A stretch of DNA of 64,000 bases from NCBI GenBank assembly GCA_947502885.1, contig CANNBP010000017.1, positions 62,001-126,000 on the forward strand, written 5' to 3'. The translations under genes and the position numbers were made by a program. The stretch's first letter is position 1, and every line of letters starts with the position of its first letter. The notes beneath the pieces are model-generated. The model ran no database searches. It had not been told where the DNA came from and saw only the letters and a program-made list of their open reading frames with translations. Below, piece by piece: positions 9,332 through 19,612 of the stretch. Source of the DNA: an uncultured Aquimarina sp. GTDB lineage: Bacteria; Bacteroidota; Bacteroidia; Flavobacteriales; Flavobacteriaceae.

Positions 9332-11195
9332 TTAAGATGCTTCTAAATAGTCTAAAATAGGGACACCTTTTGGAGCATCAACTTTTTTACGTAATCTTGA
9401 TCGACTTCGGATGACACTATCTTGAGAAATGGCCAAAAGATTGGCAATCTGGTTGGTATCGAGATATAGTTTTTCCATTGCCAATAGACGTTCTTCAGAC
9501 TTTGTTAGTTCATATCCTTTTGTTTTTAAAATCATAAAAAACCTAGGATATACAGTGGTGAATTTTTGTTTAAAAGTATACCAGTCTTCTTGAGTAAGAA
9601 TCTTGGTAGTGGTTAAATCCTGAAGCTTTTTAATAGACTCTTTTTCTCCTACATCAGTCTTTAATTGCTCCAACTCTTTGGTTAATGCTTCTTGCGCTTT
9701 ACTTTTTTCTATAAGTTGATTGGTGAAATCTTCTAATTCTTGTTTGTTTTGTTCAATTTTATCAGACAAAGCTTTTCTTTTTCTTTTTCCGGTTTGCCAT
9801 ATATAATATGCAATTCCAGCTGCTACTAGTATAACAGTTAATAAAGCAATCCAGAGTATCTTTCGTTTTCCGTTGGCAATTTGCTTGTCTTTTTCGAGTA
9901 TTTCAATTTCGACTTTCTTTTTGTAAATCTCATTGTCTTTTCTTTCGGTTTCAAACTGAGACTGGTAATACAAAAACGTATTGGTTTTTACTTCTGTACT
10001 AAGAGAATCTTTAGTTGATATATGTTGTAACAAGTGGGTATAAGCCTGTTTATAATTTCCTTGAATAGCATACACTTCTGATATCTTTTTTTCTGCTTTT
10101 GTATTTAGGTTAATATCACTTACGTTTTCTTTTTTTGCTAACAATTTTTCCAGTCCGGATCGTGCTTTTGTATATTCTTTGGTTTTTATATGATAGATAG
10201 CTCTATTAAATAACAATGAAGCTTCGTGGTAGTCAGGAGCACTACTTAATAATCTATATTTTTCGGCTTGATCCATATGAAACTTGGCTTTGTTCAAGTC
10301 ATTTGTATGTAGGTAGTAGTTCAAATATAGTTTGTGAGGATGTATCATTAGTTCTGACTTGTTACCATTTTTTGGGATACTATCTAAGTAGATTGCCAAT
10401 GAATCTATATATAGTTTTCCAATTTCATACTCTTTTTTGTACATATAATCAGTGGCTAATTGGGCATGAGCATATGCGATACCATAATGCTCTTTTATCA
10501 TTTTTAGCATGCTTCAGTACTTTTTTTCGTTCAAATATTGATTTATCTCGAAAACCATTTCTTGCGTATAACCCTGCTAATTCACTTAAAGCATAATTTG
10601 CGTACAATGCATCATTTAAAATATCATACAATCGATAAGCTTCTTCAAAGCGATTAACGGCACCGACAAAGTTTCTTAAGTTTGTATACACTTGGCCGGC
10701 AAAATAACGTGCATCTGCTGCAAAAATAGAATCTCCGGATTTCATAAAGAATTCTGCAGAAGTATCATAATCTTTTACGGCTTCTTCTAATTGCTCTAAA
10801 TTGAAATATGCTGCTGCACGTTTTAATAACAGATGAGCTACGGATTTTTGGGTAGTAAACTTGGATTTATGCTTTAACAATGCTTCAACAATATATATCG
10901 CAGAGTCTGGTTGTCTATTGTTTATATAATTTTGGGTGATAAACCTAGTTTTTGAAGCCGCTAAATCATAATCTTCTAGTTGTTTTGCTAATGCGATAAC
11001 TTGATCGAGATATAGGAATTGATCGGGATGTTTACTTCGAATCATTGCTTTTGTCAAAGTATCCAAAATTCTTAACTGTATTTTTTGTGAAGAAGTATTT
11101 TTCAATTTTTGCAGAAGGGTATCTATTCTGGTTTGCGAAAAACCAGTAGTACATATTCCTAGAAATAAGAAAACCAAAAAGGTATACTTCTTCAT
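9332..11195 (-). pseudogene. TPR / membrane / LuxR-type HTH regulator, broken by a one-base frameshift
   Basis: Two overlapping reading frames together make one regulator of about 620 residues. ATG at 11195 starts a signal peptide (MKKYTFLVFLFLGICTTGFSQ) and TPR-like helices. This frame ends at 10449, while the next frame, open from about 10510 to 9332, carries further TPRs, a transmembrane helix (about plus 9790-9865), a coiled coil and a C-terminal HTH (ELTKSEERLLAMEKLYLD onwards). Removing one A from the AAAA run near 10496 joins HAKNDK to EHYGIAYAHAQLA. This family is a membrane-anchored sensor with a cytoplasmic LuxR-like HTH. It lies directly upstream of the adhesin gene at 9097 and may regulate it. 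It could be a true pseudogene or a base-calling error. Confidence 0.8.
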
Positions 11196-11311
11196 AAAAA
11201 TGGGGCTTTTAAGGTACAATAATAAAACATCCGTTTAAATTTAATAGTTTTTTAGATAACAAAAGGATACACTCTCGTATTTATCTAGATTTGAGCACTG
11301 GTATGAAACGA

Positions 11312-13000
11312 TCAAACAATGTTTTGAATGAACTGTTCTAATTCATCTTTGGCAGATAGCCCCATTTTTTTACGAATTCGATAACGTATCGATTTAATAG
11401 CATCTTGGGATGCGTTACGAATCGTCATGATTTCTTTGATCGACAAATTTAATCGAAGAAGCGAGCAGACCTCGCGTTCTGTTTTGGTGAGTTCTGGGTA
11501 TAATTTTACCAGTTTGGCATCAAATCCATGATTTACATCATTAATTTTATGTTGTAAAGAAGATAGTTTATCTTCGGTAATGATCTGTGATTTTAATTCT
11601 TTGGTTAAAGAAGTGATAGATGCCTTTAGATCTTCAGGTTTTTTTTCAGACAATTCTTTATTTAATTGATCTAATAATTCTTGTTTAAAATTTAATCGCA
11701 TGGTGTTGTCTGCTACCAATCGCTTAATTTCTTCTTCTTTTGCGGTCACTTGTTGATCCAATAATTCTTTTCGAGCTTTTTCTTTTTCTAGCCGTTCTAG
11801 GGTTATCTGGGTTTTGCTTAAGAACATTCGTCGTGCCAAAAAGCCAATAACTCCAGAGGCACCAATTACTAAAATCAATACTAAAAAGTAGAACTTCTTT
11901 TTTGCTGATTCTGAACGAGCGATTAGCTCGATTTCTCTTTTTTCTTTGGCAAATTGGATACTATCAATAGTGCGTTGTTGTTCATACTTGTACTTAGATT
12001 CGAGATTTGCCATTTTTCTATAGTGGGACTCGTTTTGTGCTTTATGTTTTGATAAGGCATAATCATTTTGCGTCAAATATGCATTTTTGTAATCCTTAAG
12101 TTGTTCGTAAATTTTACCTAATTGGTAATATCTTGAGTGTATTAATGATTTGTTTTTAAGTTCTTTGGACATTGTGATTGCCCGGTTTAATGCTTTGATG
12201 GCTTTTTTTGGCTGGCCTAATTTTCTATAGGTGATACCTAGGGCATAATAGCAAGATTCTAAACCTATTTGATTATTTGCTTTTTTATGCATTTCCATAG
12301 ATTTTTTAAGATATGGAATGCTTTCTTCGAGTCTATCTTGTCTTCTTAAAAAATCTGAATAATTAGCATTCGTAATAACAATGGATCGATCATCTTTTAT
12401 AGAGTCAGCAAGTTTAATAGCATTTAAGTGATATTTTTCTGCTATTTGATATTCTTTTAAGTTGAGATGCAATATTCCGTAACGACTTAATGTTCGTATT
12501 TTTTCTTTTATGTTATTATATTGCTTACTTAAGGCATATGCAGAGTCAAGATGAATCTTAGTTTTTTCTAATTCATTTTGATAAATCCAGAGCCATGCAA
12601 TTTGAGAATAAGTAGTGGATAGTGTAAAGGTTTCGCCGATTTCTCTTTTTAGAGAAAGACTTTCTTGAAGGTATTTTAGAGCTTCTTCATAATTATTCTC
12701 TCTTCTTGATAAATAGGCTAAACGCTCTAGTAATAGCGCTTTTTTTAATAAAAAGAAGGGTTTATTTTGATCCGATAGTTCATGTTTATTGATTAAAGCT
12801 ATGGTCTCTTCTATTTTTATAGTTGCTACTTCTGGATCAGAATTTATTATTGTTTGTATTTCAGAATGAAGTGTTTTAACTTTAATACTGTCTTTTTCTA
12901 TATCAGAAACTTGAGCAAAAGCATAGATTCCCATTAACAATGAGATAATTAGGGGTAAAGTTTTACTCTGACTAGAAATAAGAAAAGTTAGAAATGACAA
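11312..13000 (-). CDS. Membrane-anchored TPR regulator with C-terminal LuxR-like HTH
   Basis: 562 residues. The only start giving a complete signal peptide (ending IYAFAQ) is TTG at 13000: a TAG lies eight codons upstream, and the first in-frame ATG (codon 23) would remove most of the signal. TPR-like repeats occupy about 60-330. A transmembrane helix (about 368-388, FYFLVLILVIGASGVIGF) is followed by a coiled coil, and a HTH at about 503-555 contains the family motif LTKTEREVCSLLRLNLSIKE. The layout suggests an extracytoplasmic TPR sensor that signals to a cytoplasmic DNA-binding domain; the ligand and targets are unknown. It is closely related to 25188-26855 and lies 107 nt downstream of the lipoprotein gene at 13108. 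Confidence 0.85.
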   Translation of the reverse strand: MSFLTFLISSQSKTLPLIISLLMGIYAFAQVSDIEKDSIKVKTLHSEIQTIINSDPEVATIKIEETIALINKHELSDQNKPFFLLKKALLLERLAYLSRRENNYEEALKYLQESLSLKREIGETFTLSTTYSQIAWLWIYQNELEKTKIHLDSAYALSKQYNNIKEKIRTLSRYGILHLNLKEYQIAEKYHLNAIKLADSIKDDRSIVITNANYSDFLRRQDRLEESIPYLKKSMEMHKKANNQIGLESCYYALGITYRKLGQPKKAIKALNRAITMSKELKNKSLIHSRYYQLGKIYEQLKDYKNAYLTQNDYALSKHKAQNESHYRKMANLESKYKYEQQRTIDSIQFAKEKREIELIARSESAKKKFYFLVLILVIGASGVIGFLARRMFLSKTQITLERLEKEKARKELLDQQVTAKEEEIKRLVADNTMRLNFKQELLDQLNKELSEKKPEDLKASITSLTKELKSQIITEDKLSSLQHKINDVNHGFDAKLVKLYPELTKTEREVCSLLRLNLSIKEIMTIRNASQDAIKSIRYRIRKKMGLSAKDELEQFIQNIV

Positions 13001-13107
13001 TTTATCGGTATTTGACTTCTATTCAAAAATACAATAAATAAAATCATTCTTCCTTTTAGAGCAAGGGTTGTTAATGGTTTGAGCCTTCTTTACTAAATTT
13101 AAAAGTA

Positions 13108-13791
13108 TTACTCTGTTCTAAAATTCCATACTTGTCCTATAGCAGCATTTTGATGGCTATCTTTTATGACTACTCTCCAATAATAAACTTTGTTAGAAGA
13201 TGCGGTTACATTGGCCGTAGATAATGTAACATTTTCTGCAAACAGGGTGGGAGGGTTTGTCTCGCCAAAATAGACATCATAGGATTGCGTATTGCTATCA
13301 CCAGCATTCCAATTTAGAGTCACGGTTCCGGCAGTTATGTCGTTTTGCCCCAAGGTTGGACTTACAATGCTAGGAGGATTAGGAAGCGTATGAGTACCTG
13401 CATCTGGTTCTGTATAAAAAGAATAGGTATCAGAATATCCACTTTCATTACCAGCGCTATCTTTGGCTTTTACTCTCCAAAAATACGTAGTACCTTTTTC
13501 TAACGTAAAGCTATTAGAAGTATTGGCCGTAGTGGCAGTAAATATAACAGCTGAAAAGTTGCTGTCTGTAGCAATATCGATAGTATAACTTATAGTATCT
13601 CCGTCTGCATCTGTTACAGTATCCCAATCAAACTCAAGGTTAAAATTAGTACATACCAAATTTTGAGTAGGGAATACCAAATTGGGTATAGATGGAATTT
13701 CGTTGGTTATAGTTACAGAATTTCCATTATCATCTCCACTACAAGAAAGCAGAAATAAGGTACTTAGTATGGTTATATAGATAGTTCTCAT
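13108..13791 (-). CDS. Fibronectin-like surface lipoprotein
   Basis: 227 residues with a lipoprotein signal (lipobox LLSC, Cys about residue 17, then SGDDNG). Two Ig/fibronectin-type-III-like domains follow: one starting IPSIPNLVFPTQN and containing FDWDTVTDADGDTISYTID, the other starting PNPPSIVSPTLGQND and ending VWNFRTE. The start overlaps the stop of the upstream LRR gene by four bases (ATGA), so the two are probably translationally coupled. The central part is nearly identical in DNA to the lipoprotein at 19613-20296, which also follows an LRR gene with the same ATGA overlap. A role as outer-membrane partner of the secreted LRR protein is inference from this repeated pairing. Confidence 0.85.
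   Translation of the reverse strand: MRTIYITILSTLFLLSCSGDDNGNSVTITNEIPSIPNLVFPTQNLVCTNFNLEFDWDTVTDADGDTISYTIDIATDSNFSAVIFTATTANTSNSFTLEKGTTYFWRVKAKDSAGNESGYSDTYSFYTEPDAGTHTLPNPPSIVSPTLGQNDITAGTVTLNWNAGDSNTQSYDVYFGETNPPTLFAENVTLSTANVTASSNKVYYWRVVIKDSHQNAAIGQVWNFRTE
13224..13526. repeat. Near-identical duplicated segment, copy 1
   Basis: 303 nt inside the lipoprotein gene match 19729-20031 with a single difference that I can see (13293 T versus 19798 C). Flanking parts of the two genes differ much more, which suggests gene conversion rather than a simple recent duplication. Confidence 0.85.
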
Positions 13792-16700
13792 TTTTTTAAG
13801 ATTTTAAAGGTTTTTGGGGCTGTTGTATTGGTTCGTACAAAATAGATTCCGGCAGGCATATCTTCCATAGGTACAGTTACCTTGTTTCCTGAAATAGTAT
13901 ATTCTTTAGAAGAAACCATTATCCCGAATGCATTATGAATCTCAATAGGTATTGTGTTTTCTGCAGTTGTAGGAAAGGTAAGTTCTATACTAGACGAGGT
14001 AGGGTTGGGGTATGCTGTACTTGTATCAAAGGATGCTATTTTGGTAGAAATTTTTCCTTCGCAAGCTAGACTAGAATGCACTTCTACAGTATCTCCATTA
14101 GTTACTTCAACAGAAAAATTGTTGGTGTCATACTCGGCTGCTACTTTATCATTGATCGTTACTGTGTATGGAGCGGTACCTGAGTTGATTTCGACTTGTA
14201 CCAGATTTGTACCATTCTTTGCGGCTAATGTGGTCTTACCGGCTACTAGTGCTGCTGCTTCAATGATGATTTCAAAACACTGTTCGCAATCGGTATTTCC
14301 GTCTATGGCAATGCATACAGGATAAGTGCCAGGCGCAAGGTTTTCTACCACAAGGTTCGATGTAAAATCATAGGTTAGTGTATTAATAGTGGCGGTGTAG
14401 TTATGATTTTGGGTAGCATTAATAGTAATTGTTCCGTTATTTTTATCGGCACAGGTTTCGCTTGCTATTTGGATCTGAAAATTATCAGAAGGCAAATCAT
14501 AGATTGGACATGCTGTAACGTTTACAGTTCGCGTTACTTCTGTGGCTATATTACCAGCAACATCGGTTGCATTATATCGAATTATATAGGAGCCTATCGC
14601 ATCTATAAAACCGGAAGCATCGATAACGACTAAACTACCATCATCGGTAATAGCGCCTAACTCTGTATAACCCACTCCTAATTCAATAGTTTGAGGATTA
14701 TCGCCTGTTAACGTAATTACTGGTGCGGTACAATCTTCATTAAAACTTGCTGTAGCATCTTTGTCCCATCTAGAATAGTTACCAGTTCCGGCGGTAGCTG
14801 CGGTAGCGTCATCTACTTCAATACAACTTAGATCAGGATTATTAGTTACTTTTACATAGGAAAATGTACTTGCATTGTTTCCGTTTTTAAGAGTAAGATA
14901 TGTTAATTGATTATCATAAGCTTCTAATGTTTCCAAAGCTAGATTTTGAGAAAGATCTAACGTTGTTAATTGATTATCATAAGCTTCTAACGTTTCCAAA
15001 GCTACATTTTGAGAAAGATCTAACGTTGTTAATTGATTATCATAAACCACTAATCTTTCTAAAGCTACATTTTTAGAAAGATCAAGTGTAGTCAATTGAT
15101 TTTCATCAACATATAAGGCTAGTAATGATAGGTTTTGAGAAAGATCAATACTTGCTAATTCATTATCAGTACACTCTAATTCTTCCAAAGCTACATTTTG
15201 GGAAACATCAAGCGCAGTCAATTGATTGTACCGAACATATAAAAACTCTAATATCAAATTCTTAGAAACATCGATACTTGCTAGCTCATTTTCATCACAA
15301 CTTAATTCGGTCAATAGTGTGTTTTGTGTTACATCTAAGCTTGTTAATTGATTAAAATCACAATATAAAAGGTCCAACTTTATATTCTGGGAGATATCTA
15401 AACTTGTTAATTGGTTATCTGCAACGACTAAACTGGTCAACTGTATATTCTGAGAAATATCTATGCTTGTTAGAGCATTTCTATACAAATCTAAATTTGT
15501 GAGCGCTACATTCTTTGTAACATCTATTTCGGTTAGTGAGTTTCCAATACATGTTAAACTTTTTAAAGCTATAAAGTCTTCAATACCAGTAAGATCCAAT
15601 ATCCCTAGATTAGTAACATCTAAACTGGTTACATTTTTTATTCGTTCTGTTCCCACATAATTATCATTGGCAATACCATTACCCATACTAGTAAGATCGC
15701 CTACAGCTACTAACCCTCCTATTGAATTATGTGTTTCTAAATAGGTTTCAAAATTATCATCTGGTACATAAGTAGTGTTACAAAAGGTACTGTATCCTGT
15801 TTGTAGATCTTTATTATTAAAATGAGCATTTGCATGAGTAGGGTCATCTACTGCTACACATATAAGGTTTGGATTGTCTCTAATATCAAAATTATTCGTA
15901 TTAAGATTTAAGTTATTGCCATTTCTGATATTTAGACTGGTTAATGCATTTTCTTGACATTCAAGATCTTCTAAAAGTATATTTTGTGTTACATCCAAAC
16001 TGCTTAATTGATTATCATTACAGTAAACATATGTTAATGCCGTATTTTGAGAAAGATCTAATGTGGTGATTTCGTTATCTTTACAGGATAGCTCTATTAA
16101 TGCACTATTTTGTGTTACATCCAAACTGGTAAGTTGATTTGTTGCACAATTTAATTCTTCTAAAAGTATGTTTTGAGTTACATCTAAACTCCCTAAAGGG
16201 TTACTAAAACAAGATAATTCGATCAATTTGGTGTTTTTAGTTAAGTCTAAACTTGTTAAATTATTATCCCCACACCATAAATAGGCCAATTCTGTATTTT
16301 GAGAAAAATCTAAATTAGTTAATAAATTTCGAGTACAATTTAAGCTTTCTAAAGCTAGAAAATCCTCAATACCAGTAAGATCATTTATTCTTCGAGAATT
16401 AACCCTTAAACTAGTTACACTTTCGATTTTTTCGGTAGTTACCGCGTTATCATTATCAACCCCATTACCCATACTGCTTGGATCTCCTAATGCAACTATA
16501 TCACCATTGGCATTGTGGGTTTCTAAATAGTCTTCAAAAATAGCATCGGGCACATTGGTTTGCCTACAATCGGTGCTGTAAAATGCATGTGTATCTTTTC
16601 TCCAAAAGGGACCATTAAGATAAGTTCCAGAAACATCATCTACTTGGATGCAATAAAGATTTGGATTATCAGTAGCTGTAATTCTTGTATTTGCATTATT

Positions 16701-17594
16701 TCCGTTTCTAAGATCTAAACTGGTTAATGCATTTTCTTGACATTCTATATGTCTTAAAGTTATGTTTTTTGATAGATCTAAACTGGTTAATGCATTATCT
16801 TGAGCCCTAATTCTTACTAAAGCTATATTATTTGTTACATCTATGATAGTGAGTTGATTAGAGTCGAAATAAAAGGAATCCAAAGCTGTGTTTTGAGAAA
16901 CATCTAAACTGGTTAATACATTATCATGACATTCAAGTTCTTCTAAAAGTATACTTTGTGTTACATCCAAACTACTTAATTGATTATTATTACAGTAAAG
17001 ATATTTTAATGCTGTATTTGTTGGAAGGTTTAAACTGGTTAGTTCATTATCCTTACAGGATAATTCTATTAATGCACTATTTTGAGTGAGATCTAAACTG
17101 GTAAGTTGATTTGTTACACAATCTAATTCTTCTAACAGTATGTTTTGTGTTACATCTAAACTACCTATAGGGTTTATAGAACAAAGTAATTTGATCAATT
17201 TTGTGTTTTTAGTTACGTCTAAACTTGTTAAATTATTACTACTGCAAGATAAATAGGTCAATTCTGTGTTTTGAGAAAGATCTATATCGGTTAATGAGTT
17301 TCTAAAGCATTTTAAATTCTCTAAAGCAATAAAATCCTCAATACCTGTAAGATCAGCTATTCCTAAAGAATGAACATTTAAATTAGTTACACTTTCAATA
17401 GCACTAGTAGTTACCATGCCATCGTTAGCAACTCCATTACCCATACTGCTTGGATCTCCTAAGGCAACTACATCACCATTGGCATTGTGGGTTTCTAGAT
17501 AGTTTTCGAAGGCATTATCGGGTACATTGGTTTCTTGGCTGTAGGATAAAAAGGAGCTTAATAGAATACAAAGTGAAAGTAGTTTTTTATTCAT
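13788..17594 (-). CDS. T9SS-secreted multi-module leucine-rich repeat protein
   Basis: 1268 residues, ATG at 17594 preceded by the leader ACCCCAAAT, with a signal peptide ending SYSQ. Three LRR modules, each capped by VPDxxFExYLETHN and SMGNGxxND, are made of repeats such as LTSLDVTQNxxLEELxCxxN. Near residue 960 a DUF5011/Ig-like domain begins (PVITLTGDNPQTIELG), followed by a SprB-like region with CADKNNGTITINA and a C-terminal T9SS type A sorting domain (YPNPTSSS to FKILKK). It is the intact counterpart of the broken gene at 1-5679. The fibronectin-like lipoprotein gene follows with an ATGA overlap. It is likely a surface-anchored recognition protein; its ligand cannot be told from the sequence. 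Confidence 0.9.
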   Translation of the reverse strand: MNKKLLSLCILLSSFLSYSQETNVPDNAFENYLETHNANGDVVALGDPSSMGNGVANDGMVTTSAIESVTNLNVHSLGIADLTGIEDFIALENLKCFRNSLTDIDLSQNTELTYLSCSSNNLTSLDVTKNTKLIKLLCSINPIGSLDVTQNILLEELDCVTNQLTSLDLTQNSALIELSCKDNELTSLNLPTNTALKYLYCNNNQLSSLDVTQSILLEELECHDNVLTSLDVSQNTALDSFYFDSNQLTIIDVTNNIALVRIRAQDNALTSLDLSKNITLRHIECQENALTSLDLRNGNNANTRITATDNPNLYCIQVDDVSGTYLNGPFWRKDTHAFYSTDCRQTNVPDAIFEDYLETHNANGDIVALGDPSSMGNGVDNDNAVTTEKIESVTSLRVNSRRINDLTGIEDFLALESLNCTRNLLTNLDFSQNTELAYLWCGDNNLTSLDLTKNTKLIELSCFSNPLGSLDVTQNILLEELNCATNQLTSLDVTQNSALIELSCKDNEITTLDLSQNTALTYVYCNDNQLSSLDVTQNILLEDLECQENALTSLNIRNGNNLNLNTNNFDIRDNPNLICVAVDDPTHANAHFNNKDLQTGYSTFCNTTYVPDDNFETYLETHNSIGGLVAVGDLTSMGNGIANDNYVGTERIKNVTSLDVTNLGILDLTGIEDFIALKSLTCIGNSLTEIDVTKNVALTNLDLYRNALTSIDISQNIQLTSLVVADNQLTSLDISQNIKLDLLYCDFNQLTSLDVTQNTLLTELSCDENELASIDVSKNLILEFLYVRYNQLTALDVSQNVALEELECTDNELASIDLSQNLSLLALYVDENQLTTLDLSKNVALERLVVYDNQLTTLDLSQNVALETLEAYDNQLTTLDLSQNLALETLEAYDNQLTYLTLKNGNNASTFSYVKVTNNPDLSCIEVDDATAATAGTGNYSRWDKDATASFNEDCTAPVITLTGDNPQTIELGVGYTELGAITDDGSLVVIDASGFIDAIGSYIIRYNATDVAGNIATEVTRTVNVTACPIYDLPSDNFQIQIASETCADKNNGTITINATQNHNYTATINTLTYDFTSNLVVENLAPGTYPVCIAIDGNTDCEQCFEIIIEAAALVAGKTTLAAKNGTNLVQVEINSGTAPYTVTINDKVAAEYDTNNFSVEVTNGDTVEVHSSLACEGKISTKIASFDTSTAYPNPTSSSIELTFPTTAENTIPIEIHNAFGIMVSSKEYTISGNKVTVPMEDMPAGIYFVRTNTTAPKTFKILKK

Positions 17595-17706
17595 ATTTGG
17601 GGTTTTTTAAATAGTTTTTAGTTATTCAAAATAAATAAGAGTTATACCGTAGGTTTTAAATAACATTGCAGTAATTGTGCACGAAGTCATCTTTTTACTG
17701 CTTAAG

Positions 17707-17763
17707 CAAAAGTATTTCATAAATTGACATAAACAGTCATTTGCCAGGGAGACAAAGGGGGGG
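17707..17763 (-). promoter_or_regulatory. Promoter D of LRR gene: variant direct-repeat element with a G7 tract plus -7 box
   Basis: Minus-strand TACTTTTG (plus 17707-17714), 34 nt spacer, then GAGAC-AAAGG-GGGGG on the plus strand (17749-17763), a divergent form of the GTGAC-AAAAA-GTGGC element. The second half-site is a run of seven G (17757-17763), which stands out in this AT-rich DNA. Confidence 0.5.
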
Positions 17764-17812
17764 ACATTTTATCTAATTATCTGTTTGTTAGGGTTTTATT
17801 GATTTATGTTGT

Positions 17813-17844
17813 TTTGTTGTATGTCAGAATTTGAAGTATATTTA
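17813..17844 (+). promoter_or_regulatory. Promoter of the 7TMR-DISM regulator gene
   Basis: TTTG (17813-17816), 20 nt spacer, then TATATTTA (17837-17844), close to the Bacteroidota -33 TTTG / -7 TAnnTTTG pattern. It is 31 nt before the ATG at 17876. A purine-rich AAGGAAAGAG lies between box and start, an unusually Shine-Dalgarno-like sequence for this window. Confidence 0.5.
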
Positions 17845-17875
17845 TGCTTCTAATTCTTAAGGAAAGAGATCATAT

Positions 17876-19582
17876 ATGAATAGTTTTGTTTTTTTACCCT
17901 CTATAAAAGTACCTTTTTCTATATATGTGTTCTTTTTGTTTTTTATGTCTGTCTGTAACGCACAGGATAAATTAGGTAATGTACCAATTGATGGTAATAG
18001 TACAGATGGGGCAAACTTTTTGGGAAAACATATTGAATATTTTGAAGAAGATGGTCGTTCCCTTTCTATTGAAAACATTTCAAAAAAGAATTTCACTAAA
18101 TCTAAAACAGATATTTTAAATTTTGGCTACAGTAGTAAAGCGGTATGGTTGAAATTAAGAATTAAAAACTCTGAAGATATATCAATAAAAAGGGTTTTAA
18201 GTATTCGGAAATCGTTACAAGATTCTGTGCAATTTTTTTATAAGGAAAATAACGCCTGGAAAACGTTACGATCTGGACAAATGATTTCTGAAAAGGACAA
18301 AGACCTATCTGGTTATTCAATATCCTTTCCTTTAGAAATTGAAAAGAAACATACCAGTACTTTTTATATTAGAACTGTCAGTAAATGGGGTAAAACTTTT
18401 GCCGTAAAATTATTTGATCAACCCAATTATTATAAAAATGAACAAGTAGCACTTGTTATTTGTTGCCTTCTTATAGGTGTGTTATTAACTGTTACTGCTT
18501 ATAACTTTTTTTTGGCAAGAGCTTTAAAAGATCCTGTTTACTTAGTATACTGTATAACCGTTTTGAGTACATTGGCTGTTCAATTATACTTTAGAGGTTT
18601 TGTAAAACTTTATGTTATTGATAATAATCCCTTTTTTCAAGAATGGGGACTCACATTTACTTTTTGTTTTGCTACCACATGTTCTAGTTATTTTTGTATT
18701 CGTTTTCTAGATGCAAAAAATTATAGTAAGTATGTTGACTGGGCACTTAAAAGTATTATTGCATTTAATGTTTTTGCTGTCTTTTACCCTCTTATTTGTT
18801 ACGAATTTTTTAATACATATACAGATTCACGTCTTTTTAGTTACTCGGCTATCTATTTTTGTGTTGTTGCTATTTGTTCTGGAATAGTTGTTTATTATAA
18901 AGGAAATAAATATGCACGATTTTTAATTTTTGGGTGGTCAATTTATTTTTTAGGAATCACTTTATACTCATTAGGTACACTAAATTTTATTCCCGGAAAT
19001 ACATTTACACTTAATGCTTATTTAATTGGATCTGTATTTGAAGTTTTTATGCTCTCTTCTGCTTTGGCTGATCGTTATAAACAATTAAAAAAGCAAAGGA
19101 TTCAATTAGGAAAAGAGATCGTTATAAAAGAACAAGAAATAGTTCAAAAAAATGATAAAATCTCATCTTTAACAGTAGAAACCTTAAAATATATAAAATC
19201 AAAACAACAGGTTAGAGAGGATCTTAAAAAAGTACAAAAAGAAAAGGATGGAACAAAGATAAAAGAGGTGTTAGCAAGTTTGCAAGCAGATAAGATTGAA
19301 GATAAGAAATTAGAAATCCTAAAGAAAGATATCAACGCGTTACATTCGAATTATACAGCAACGTTAAAAGCTGTTTATCCTGCTCTTACAAAGGGAGATA
19401 TAGAGTTGGCTTCTTTTGTATTATTAGGACTTACAAGAAAAGAAATAGCCTTGCTTAGAAACACCACTTTTGATGCTGTAAAAAAGAGTATGTATCGCTT
19501 TCGAAAAAAAATGGATATAAACCCTGATGAGTCTCTAGAAGAATTTATCATTTCTTTATATGAAGAAAAGAAAGAACAGTAA
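17876..19582 (+). CDS. 7TMR-DISM membrane sensor with LuxR-like HTH output
   Basis: 568 residues, ATG at 17876, signal peptide ending VCNAQ. Residues about 40-185 fit the extracytoplasmic 7TMR-DISMED2 domain (for example SSKAVWLKLRIKN). Residues about 190-395 hold seven hydrophobic helices of the 7TMR-DISM_7TM type. A coiled coil (400-475) links to a C-terminal HTH (about 500-560, PALTKGDIELASFVLLGL to MYRFRKKMDI) like those of the TPR regulators nearby. 7TMR-DISM proteins sense extracellular, often carbohydrate, ligands. It is divergent from the LRR gene at 17594 and shares its upstream region, so local regulation of that promoter is plausible but unproven. Confidence 0.85.
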   Translation: MNSFVFLPSIKVPFSIYVFFLFFMSVCNAQDKLGNVPIDGNSTDGANFLGKHIEYFEEDGRSLSIENISKKNFTKSKTDILNFGYSSKAVWLKLRIKNSEDISIKRVLSIRKSLQDSVQFFYKENNAWKTLRSGQMISEKDKDLSGYSISFPLEIEKKHTSTFYIRTVSKWGKTFAVKLFDQPNYYKNEQVALVICCLLIGVLLTVTAYNFFLARALKDPVYLVYCITVLSTLAVQLYFRGFVKLYVIDNNPFFQEWGLTFTFCFATTCSSYFCIRFLDAKNYSKYVDWALKSIIAFNVFAVFYPLICYEFFNTYTDSRLFSYSAIYFCVVAICSGIVVYYKGNKYARFLIFGWSIYFLGITLYSLGTLNFIPGNTFTLNAYLIGSVFEVFMLSSALADRYKQLKKQRIQLGKEIVIKEQEIVQKNDKISSLTVETLKYIKSKQQVREDLKKVQKEKDGTKIKEVLASLQADKIEDKKLEILKKDINALHSNYTATLKAVYPALTKGDIELASFVLLGLTRKEIALLRNTTFDAVKKSMYRFRKKMDINPDESLEEFIISLYEEKKEQ

Positions 19583-19612
19583 TGTATTTCCTAATCGTTA
19601 CACGGGTTGAAC

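Noticed and set aside
9332..11195. Frame change in the TPR regulator as programmed frameshifting
   Set aside because: The site is a plain short A run without a slippery heptamer plus stimulatory structure, and paralogues are uninterrupted.
11312..13000. LuxR-like HTH proteins as quorum-sensing receptors
   Set aside because: They have TPR or 7TMR-DISM sensor parts and a membrane helix, not an acyl-homoserine-lactone-binding domain.
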